This document shows positions 14,565-24,200 of a DNA stretch of 64,000 nucleotides, one piece after another. A program made the translations under genes and the position numbers. The DNA is taken from NCBI GenBank assembly GCA_907165065.1, contig OU015532.1, forward strand, positions 48,216,839 through 48,280,838, written 5' to 3'. The stretch's first letter is position 1. Every line of letters begins with the position of its first letter. This stretch comes from Caprimulgus europaeus. Lineage: Eukaryota; Chordata; Aves; Caprimulgiformes; Caprimulgidae. A model generated the notes under the pieces. It was given only the letters and a program-made list of their open reading frames with translations. It ran no database searches and was not told the origin of the DNA.

Positions 14565-14597
<33 letters not shown>

Positions 14598-14772
14598 TGT
14601 GTATAGAACTGATGTCTGAACAACTTTCTAAAGATTGGCATATACCTGTCTTGTAATTTTTGACTCCTGTGCCCATTTTAATTGGTTTTTCAATGTTCTA
14701 AATAAAGAATCATCCTAACACAGTCCTGTTTTTGTAATAAAGTGGATTTTTTTGAAATATCTGAACTGTCAG
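13682..14772. other. PAMR1 intron between minisatellite and the extra Sushi exon
   Basis: Mostly unique AT-rich sequence. It contains an (AT)n microsatellite and ends at the acceptor CTGTCAG before 14773. Confidence 0.5.
14566..14591. repeat. (AT)n microsatellite
   Basis: About 12 uninterrupted AT dinucleotides followed by a short A run, inside the PAMR1 intron about 180 bp before the exon at 14773. Confidence 0.9.
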
Positions 14773-14943
14773 TGGTGATGTGTAGGACTCCAGGTGCTCC
14801 TGCTCATGGTATTGTGGAAGGAGATGACTTTAAATACGGGGCCCAGGTTTACTTCAAGTGCAACGCAGGTTACAGCTTAAAAGGCAGCCGTGTTGCCTAC
14901 TGTCAGCTTGATGGGATTTGGTCAGCACATCATCCTGAATGTG
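14773..14943 (+). CDS. PAMR1: PAMR1 exon: additional Sushi/CCP domain
   Basis: This 171-nt exon encodes 57 codons. It is bounded by an acceptor ending CTGTCAG and a donor GTAAGG, both in phase 1, so it can be included or skipped without a frameshift. The translation has all four Sushi cysteines in order ([24 protein letters not shown]) and the conserved Trp before the last Cys ([10 protein letters not shown]). It sits directly 5' of the exon that continues as [11 protein letters not shown]. In human PAMR1, as I recall it, the EGF module passes straight into that next Sushi, so this exon looks additional. Sushi modules usually mediate protein-protein contacts. It could be a constitutive exon in birds, a cassette exon, or an old exon lost in mammals. 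No stop codon or missing cysteine suggests decay. Confidence 0.82.
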
Positions 14944-17900
14944 GTAAGGTCACTTTAAGTTTTCATTCTTATCGAATGTTTTGGCCAATGTGTTCACATG
15001 AAACGAGCATGTCCAAATCTGACGTGAGAGTGGGTGGATCTGTAACTCAGCATGGTGTTCTTTTGTCTTCCTGTCCTTGAGAAACAGTGGGGATTTTTAT
15101 TTTACTCTGCTGGAGCCCAAGCCTGCACAACTTGCTTATAGAAAGGTCTGACTGAAACATCACATGAGTGAAAAGTAATTTCCTCCAAGGCTTCAGGCAT
15201 GCATCCTTCTTACACACAGACTGAACGTGTCTGGGACCAAAACCAGTGCTGTGTCCACTGCTGTGTACCTCTGGCACCTTCTCTGCAGAGGTCTGGGGCA
15301 CTCTGGAGGTGATGAGGGGCTTACTGCATGGAGACTAACTCTTAATTCATCAGAATTCCCATCCTTAAGAAAAATTGACAGAAGAGAAACTTCTGTTCAT
15401 TCTGGCTGTGCAAGTTGGCATGCCTGCCATTCACATCGATTCCCCTGTGAAATGCCAAGCCCCTTCTTCCCATCCAGAGAGACTTTTAATTTTTCTTTGG
15501 TTGTTTTGTGTTGCAGAATTTTATTTCCATATTCCAGAATAATTTGTATCAATTCAAAAAGTTCTTTTACAGGTGTATTGTGGCAAACAACGTAAATTTG
15601 GGGAGGAGTGTTGTGACACAGCAGTGTATAATTTTATCTAGGCATTCTTCTGTCTAGAGGTGATGTCTCCAGTTGCAGTAGATGTAATATCAGGGTTGTG
15701 ATCAAGTCCCTGCTGCATGATGTCCTTGGCTACAGATCTGTTGGAAGATCTGCCTGTAGACCTGGCTGTTTCTGCAGTGCTAGGCAGTGTAATTTGGGTC
15801 TCTCCTTCCCAGATGCTTTCTCTTGGTTTTTAATCCACCAAAAAAGTCATAACCCTGATCTTAGGGAAGAAGGGAATTACTGCTCAAGTTACTGATAGGC
15901 AAAGGATGAAATAAGAGGAGGTCTTCACTGACCTGTGTGGTCAAGCTCAGGGAACGCTGGGTGCGTCTGCACTCCGCTCAGCAGGTGATGCCTCAGTGCT
16001 GGGTACCGGCGCAGGTAGCAGCCTGCAAACACAGCCCTGCAGTGCGGGTGGCTCCCTGGGGCCCTCAGCTGCTGCCGAGTTCTCAGGCACTCGTGGTTCC
16101 CGAGTGAGAGAGCCGGCGAGGTCCAGAGGGGGAAAACGGGGCCAAGTGCTGAGGGTTCTCTGCTCTCCCCTTCTCCGGGCTGAGAGGAAGTGCAGACGCC
16201 CTCTTTGTTTACTGAATGTGACCCAAGTGGGAAAGAACTTAAGCACAGATGTAACCTTCAGCACGTGCTAAAACCCAGTGTGGTTAAAGAGAGCCCTGAA
16301 ACGCACACGGAGCTGGAGCGAGACGCTCGGTGCTGGGAGCGCACGCCCGTCACTGAGCCCGCATGTGTGCCCGCGCTCTGCGGGGCCGGTGACACGGGGA
16401 CCTGGGAACAGGACACCTCCCACCCCTGCACTGGGGCTGGGCTGGTTTCACAGGCACTCAAATAGATGTTCCAGTGCTTTGTTAAATCTTGGTGCTCCTG
16501 TGCAGGGAGGCTCAGCAGGCCCTGAGGCTGAGGCAATGACACCAAGAGGTAATTGCTGGCTGGCTGATGTGTCTGTCTCCTCAGCCCTCCCTGCGCAGAG
16601 CAGCACCAGCACTGCCTCACTGCTTACCGTGCCCTGAGACAGCAGACAGAGGGGTTAAACACAACTGCATGTTACTGTCAGCCTGGCCAGGAAACCCAGA
16701 TGAAATCCAAAGGAAAAACAACCAACCAACCAAAGTCATTCCCAGCTGCTAAATAGAAAGATCAGAGAAACAAAAAATGTGGGGAGAGGCATTTATTAGC
16801 ATCAGATACTGTCATCCAAATTTAGACCAAAAAATTATGTTTACTGACAGAAAAAAACAAATCACAAAATAAAAAGAAGGTGAAAATATTGGGAAGGAGG
16901 AAGTAGAAGAGGTTTTACAGGAAAAATCTAGCATGAGTAAGCTTTCCATATTAAATGTTTAGCACCAGTAAATATACATGCATGTTATCTTTCAATTCAG
17001 TTATTTCCCTGGATTATTGAGATCTCTGTCTCAGTGATAAGAAGCCCAAATGCAACCAAACATGAAAGTAGAATTAAGTAGTCTAGCTTTATTATCTAAG
17101 TCCAGTGAAGTATTGAGAGTACAGAAAAGGGAAAAGAACACCAAGGGCTTGCTTCCTGCACGTAGTGTAAGTGCATCCTTCTATGTTCTGTTAGTGTTAA
17201 TGGGACATGAACGTCACCTAACGCCAAGGTTCTTTTTCAGGATTGTCAGCTACGCTAAAAATTGTCTTTTTAACAATCTGAGAATCTTAACGCTCTCAGT
17301 GAAGACTAAAATGTGTATTATAAACAGACATCTGCATGTTATCATTTCTTCTTTAATATTTGATCTTTTCAAAGACAGAGATCCCAGGTGGATCTGGAAA
17401 AGGAATCTTTCATAAAGTGCAGAGTGTGCAGTAACACCTGAATGAAATGCCAGGCAATCTGATGGGTGGCAATAATGCTGTGAACTTGATCACATGGTTA
17501 CTATTTTTTTCCCCTATCGTTAGTTCTAGATGAAAAAAACTGCTCAGATCCTGGTGGCCCATTCAATGGCTACAGAAGAGTAGTGGAAGACACTGGGCTC
17601 TTGAATGGACGCTATGCAAAAATTGGCACAGTCATTGCTTTCTTTTGTAACAACTCCTATGTTCTTAGTGGGAATGAACAGAGGACCTGCCAAGAGGATG
17701 GAGAGTGGTCAGGGAAGCAGCCCATCTGCATAAAAGGTAGTTTGCAATCTTTCTTACCACAACTCTCAAAAGCTGCTATGGTTTTACTGGAGTTTGTTTT
17801 GTATCGTTTACATTTGCCACACAACTGTTTTTGCTGAGAATAAAGCATGGACACCTGATACTGGGGGTGGTGGTTTGCCAGCTCGACAGGCTGCTGAACT

Positions 17901-20900
17901 CAGCCAGAAAAGATGCCAGTGATTCCAAAGATGTTTCTGTCTTTAAACATGGAAAGGAATGTTCCCCAAGACCCTTATTACCCTCATTCTAGGGATCAAA
18001 CCTGTGTAAGATCAAAATCAAAGATCAGGAGGGAACTGAAATAGAAGGAAACAAGGATCTCCTCCTCAGAGCTGCTGTCCTAGGGCCCAGCTCTCCTCTC
18101 CCAACACTTGTCAGTCAATGGGACCAGCCACGAGTGCTAAAGGCCAAGCCTGTAGATTCCAGCCTGGGAAGTTTAGTTCAGAAAACCACTTGAGGACATG
18201 CTTAAATATCTGTATTCATCAAAACACTGAGACACATCTTTAAATACTTTGCTAGAAAGGGCATTATGCTGTTGACCTGGAGCTACTCTGAGCATGTCTG
18301 AAACCCTGAATGGATGAATGCACTTGGGCTGGGGAACTGCCAAAATCATTCTCCCAAAGCAATTGTTTGACACATATTTCAATGGATTTTTTTTCTTTTT
18401 AGCTGAAGTAATGATAATGTAAGGAAATATGTCTGTCCCCTGGGGAATTTGCTTTATTCTGTTATTTTAGATGGAAATACTCTCTGCCTGAAGCGTGTAA
18501 TCATCTGTGGAAGGCATCTTTATTGATGATAAGCATTTGTGGGAAGCATGTTTATTGATGTTTAACTTTGATAGTGACATAAAGGTTAACACATACAGTA
18601 ATCACAAAGGGCAGGATACTGTCAGATCCCACAGAACACAGGTGCTCAGGCACACAGATAAATCCCATCCTGCTTTTTCTCCCACTGTGCACAGCAGGAA
18701 GGAGATCCTGGCAGAGTTATTTGGACTGATAAACCTGGATATAACTGAATATGCAAAAGCAGAGATCCTGGATCTCCCTTCTCTTGTTTCGTGCATATTC
18801 AGGTAACTCTGAGGTGTCTCCATCTCCTTCCAGTGGTGCAGGAGCAAGCAGACTGTTACAAAGCCTGTGGCCTGCCACAGCCCGGCCGAGCCGCTGGGCT
18901 GAGCCGCGTGCGGCAGATCTGGCCAGCGGTGGGGAAGGATTTTCCCAAGGTTTCTCTGTATTTTAACACATGTAACTTACTGCCTCTGTTCTTAGTATGG
19001 GCCACTCTGGCTGGTGAGAGGGAAGAGTGAAATGTGTTTGAACCGTAACACTTGAGCTGTGACTGTGGAAAAGTACTGTGCAACGTTATATTTTTTCTAG
19101 CCTGCAGAGAGCCAAAGATCTCTGACCTGGTGAGACAGAAAGTGCTTCCAATGCAGGTTCAGTCAAGGTGAGAATGCAATATCTCAACTACAGTTTTAAA
19201 AAAAATGTGATTGCTTTTCCCTCCTCTCCTTTCCACCCTGTGTTTAGCCTGCCCGAGCAGCCACTCCTGCCCCTCCAGGGATGACAGCCCAGCAGCGAGA
19301 GCTGCCGGGAGCGGAGCTCTGATGGAGCACGGGTTTGCAGCCTGCTGGAGGCACGGTTCGAGATGTGCAAACTGCTGGACAGTGCCAGAATTAGACTTGC
19401 AAGCTCGTGACAGGCTATGAGAACGGTTCCTTGGGGCTAATGATGTGTCTTAAAATAGGAACATGGGCCGTCTTCGTGAAGAAATGAGCGGGCAGAGCAC
19501 AGGGAGAGAAGGGAGGACAGCAGTGTAATTGCTCCCATTAAGTTCCACCATCCACAGCAACACAGCACAACTGACAGGGAGCTGGGTCTGGGGGAGCCAT
19601 GGGGAGAGCACAAAGGAGAGTGGGAGGGGAGGAAGGAATGAGAGATTGGACCCTGTCTGGCCTTGCCCTTCTGCTTTCTTGAAATAGGCCCGATCTGAAT
19701 TAGCTGTGCTGCGATGTTCAGGTTCATTTTTGTCCAAGGAGTAATTTCTCATTTCAGGATTATTTTTTCCCTGCAGCACATGATGCAATTATTTTAGATG
19801 CAGCACAAGAACTGTCCTCATCTTTGGGCTTAAGAACAGTCATCCCAGGTCAGAGCAAAGGTCCAGACCAAGCCACCTCCTGCCTCTGGCAATGGCCAGC
19901 AGCAGGTGCCTAGAGAAGACTTCAGGATCAGGGCGGTCATGTACTTCCCAAATACTCTCCCGCTCTCCAGCTCTCTGATGTACCATTGTGGAGGTGGCCT
20001 GAGAAACCATCAGGAGGCTTTGGTAGCCATCAAGAGATTTTTCTTGCTTAAATTTCTCAGTTCACTTCTGAACACAGGTCTTTTTAATGCTAAATGTTTC
20101 GGATATTAGCACCGGCTGTACGAGGGCGCATACGTGCCTCTGCCTCCACAGCGTCACGATGGTATCTCGTGTTCATGGACTGTTTGTATCCCTTGAAGTA
20201 GGATCTCCATTTCATGGGTAAATAGTGAGGCAAGGTGTGGATCAGGCAATATTGCAAGGCCACATGTGAGTAGGGAATGGGACCCTGGCAGTCTAAGCAT
20301 GACCACAGCAGCTTGCATCCTTCTTCCAAAACACAAGAAACTTGCCATTGCTCTTGTTCCTAATAACTTTACTTTCCTTGGGTGCTGTTACCTATGGCCT
20401 CACAGATTCTGTGTGATGGAGGCAGTCTGTGTCTCTCTGTCGTCAAAAATTGAATTACCAGGTGAAAAAAACATCCTTATGGCTTTTCTGGATGCAGGCA
20501 GTACCAGAAATCTCAAGGGAAATGGATTTCCTGCTGGATTTTTCTGTAGATCTGTGCTTTGAAGCATTAGAGCTTGTTCTAAGCAATGAAGATATAATCA
20601 TGACTGTAGCCAAGCTTACGGTCCATATCCAGGCTGGTGCATATATTTATTTATTTTTAATTATGTGCCATGTTTCAGCTAATCAGTTTCTAAATGGAAG
20701 CTCAGTGATTATCGCAATTATGAAATCTCTGTGGCGAGGCAATTATCTCTGATAATTGCTAAACCAAGCAACTTTATCAACATGATTTAATCTGAATCGA
20801 TTCCTAATACTGCCTATTAAAATACTCACTAGAGAAAAGATGTGCCTAACGCCTCTCTAGTGAGCATTAATTACGGCAATGCCAACCTCCAGCCTAATTT

Positions 20901-21203
20901 CTTTATTTGCAAACATGGTGTCTCAGTCCTTTTGTGGCTGGCAAAAACTGCTCCACGCTCAGAGGCAACTCATTACAGTCTAGAAACTGTGAAATGGAAA
21001 AGAGACACAAATGGAAAATGTGTAAACACATGGGTATTTATACATGTGTACATACATATATATGTAAGTAGCTGGGATGTAAATAGGGGTATTGCTAAAC
21101 TATGCTGGAATGGTATCTTTTGCCTTATCCTTTCCCAAGCAAACCTCATGTGCTTGTAAATGATACTGAACACAGCTAGTGATCCAGCTGCGGTAACAAT
21201 CGC

Positions 21204-21290
<87 letters not shown>

Positions 21291-24200
21291 GCTACCTTGT
21301 GTTCTCTGTGCCTCAAAACAGGGAAACACCTTTGCATCAGCTTTACTCGTCCGCATTCAGCAAGCAGAAGCTCGACATCTACCCAACCAAGAAGCCAGCG
21401 CGGCCGTTTGGGGAGCTGCCGCCGGGGTACCAGCACCTGCACACCCAGCTGCAGTACGAGTGCATCTCCCCTTTCTACCGCCGCCTGGGCAGCAGCAGGA
21501 GGACTTGTCTGAAGACAGGGAAATGGAGTGGGAGAGCCCCTGTCTGCATCCCAAGTGAGTCCCAAGGGGAATAAAACGCCACACGCATCTCTGGGCGGGT
21601 GGGGGAATGGGATGTGTGTTCATCCCAGGTAACGAGGGAGTCCCAGCGGAGCTGCCTGCCTGTGCTTCCAGCTGGGAGGGAGGAGCAGGAACGCCTGGGG
21701 GGTGTGTGGCTGGTTTATCCACCAGTAGAACTTGTGCACTTGATGGTGAGGGGATCAAGCTTTTAGCACTGTGATTTGCCATCCATTTTTCTACTCTTTT
21801 ATTGAGCAAAAGGTGTAGTGAGTTTCCCTCCTGATTTTAAAATGTTTTCCTACCATCACTTCATGTTTTCCTGCATTATTTACTGCAAGTGTGATTTTTC
21901 TTTCATCTGTATAGTTTGGCCCACAGCTGACAAAAACATCAAAGGTTAAGCAATATAATGGAGAGCCTGCATTTTAAAGAGGGTCTTCCTGTAATATACT
22001 CTGCTAAGGAAGAGTTCACATTGCAGACTGTAAGTCCAGGTAGAATCTTACCCAGATTGTGCTAGTGCACAGAGTGAGTCAGGGTAGGAACATCACAAGA
22101 TTTGGCACAACCCACTAGTGACATCAGGCAAACTATGGAAAGGAGATCCTAACACCAAACACAGTTTCAGAGTTCTTGGTTGAGGTTTTGCTTTGAGATT
22201 ATCTCACATATTGAAAAGTATTTCGTTGGTTCCTTTCACTATGGGCCTGCACACACCACATCCCAGGAACGAAAAGTGTCCTAAGGGAGGCTAAAAAATG
22301 TGACCAGATGATGTAACTCATTCAACTGAAGGAAACCTTTTCCAATACAGGAGGTTTTAATCCAGGTCTGAGCCCGGGTAATACATTCCTAGAACAGGGC
22401 AGAGCTCTCTCTTTTCCCCAGGATGGCTGTTGATTTAGCTGCATTTGCTTCAAGGTTCTTGTTGCAAGACAAGTTTGTTCTTGTAGGCATGAACCCCTCT
22501 GTGCTAAGGTCAGCTGTAGGAGAGGACATCACAGTGACTGCCCAGGGTGAGTTCCAGTGCACTGCTGGCTTTATGCTGGTTTATTATAAGCAAGAATCGG
22601 GGGTGTTCTTCCCATTTCTTTATGCAGCTTGGTAAGAAGAAAATTAACTCTATCCTAGCAAAACCAGGACAGGTTGTTAGGAAAATTCACCTGCTCAGGT
22701 GCAAAATCCACATTCCTACTTCAGCCAGGGATTCAGATAATAATGGGAAAAAATAAAAGTTTGGGGTTTTTTTTAAAAAGCTATATAAAATGCTCTAATG
22801 CTATAATTTTGCAGGTTGAGGACAGAGGTGAGTTAGAAAGCTGTCCCTTGCGCTAACCATTGCAGTTTGGTTTCTTTTGGCACAACCTAAGGAGGAATCA
22901 AGAGTGAGACTCAGATTCTTTGGTGGGGAAAAAGGCTTTGCCTCATTCTTGGTTCCTGTTTCCCCAGTCTGTGGAAAAGCAGAAAACATCACCCTTCAGA
23001 AGACAGCGACCTCGACCAGGTGGCCCTGGCAAGCGGCGATCTATCGGTCTGCCAGCGGGGTGAGAGAGAACAGCCTCCGGAAAGGGGCCTGGATCCTCAT
23101 CTGCAGCGGGGCCCTGGTGAACGAGCGCACCGTGGTGGTGGCAGCTCACTGCGTCACTGACCTGGGCAAGACCCTCGTGCTGAAGACAGCAGAGCTCAAG
23201 GTGGTTCTGGGGAAGTTCTACAGAGACGATGACAGGGATGAGAAGACCATCCAGAACCTGCGGGTGAGTGGGTCTGCTGGGGGCGGGACACGGTGAGCAC
23301 AGAGATGCTGATCACATCCGTCTTGTACGGGGAGAAGGTTGTCCTCTGGGCAGCAGATCACCTCCACACTGCTCTGTGACGTGTGTGTCTAGAGGCTCAG
23401 CTGACAGCTGCTGTGGCACAAGGATGGCACGTGCTGCAGTTCATTACATTCCCCCGACACTGTCCAACTCCTGTGCTCACCTCCTAGCACAGAACAGGGA
23501 GAAGTCAGCTCAGGTTCCACGGGCCATAATGTCTGGAGTGATATTGCCAGGAAAAGAAGCAGGAGAGATGCCAGCTACTGTCAAAAGTGATTAGTGTAAT
23601 TTATGAAGGAAACACTTGTGCTCCAGATCCTGGTGTGATGCCATGAGCGCATTTCACATCCCAGCCCCAAGTCTGTACAGCTCTAAACTCAAAAGAAGTT
23701 TGTGTTTGACTCCAGCTCCAGAAATAGCACCTCAGGCTCACCAGAGTGGTTTGTTGGTTTGGTTTTTTTCAAGTAGAACTAGGAAGGTTGGAGTCAAAAT
23801 GAGGAGAAATACAGCAGTTTTGGCTGTGTGTCTCATTTTCTGGAGAGGGTGGGGGGCATGTGAGTTAATGAATGGATTTTATCACAGAAATCATAGTTAA
23901 TTTGATTCTTCCCCCTCCCTCTGCCCATTTTTAGTTTTTTTCTCTAATTCCAGCTTTTCCAGACTTTTCCTGTGAGGAAATATATTAATTTTTACAATAT
24001 TTCCTTATAGGAATCCTATCTGTTCTTGTAATGTTCCATCAAGGTAACTAGCAGTAAAGGTTTGGCCCCAACACCATGTAACATTGCTAGCATTCTGTTT
24101 TGGTGGGGAGATGGTTGAACTTCCATAAAAAGGTCACATTTTAATTCAAAGTGTCCTGTCCCACCCCTTCAAATTCCACAGGCTGAAGATGACATGGCAG

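Larger units (their letters stand above)
19168..21321 (+). other. PAMR1 intron (2.2 kb) with AT-rich palindromic region and TTA tract
   Basis: Bounded by GTGAGA and CAAAACAG. It holds the probable ancient repeat, an AT-rich region with two inverted repeats (20,739-20,864), and a TTA microsatellite close to its 3' end. Confidence 0.8.

Noticed and set aside
1-14772. Search for the CUB and EGF exons of PAMR1
   Set aside because: No stretch with the expected cysteine pattern and splice borders was recognised by eye. A translated search with the bird PAMR1 protein would settle it.
20973-21565. Open frames with poly-Leu, poly-Asn or poly-Ile runs
   Set aside because: They are read-through of the intronic TTA microsatellite. 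Only the segment from 21322 is a true exon.
22423-22635. Open frame with a Sushi-like piece ([14 protein letters not shown]) in a PAMR1 intron
   Set aside because: Only one of the four Sushi cysteines is in a plausible position, there is no matching acceptor/donor pair in phase 1, and human PAMR1 has no domain here.
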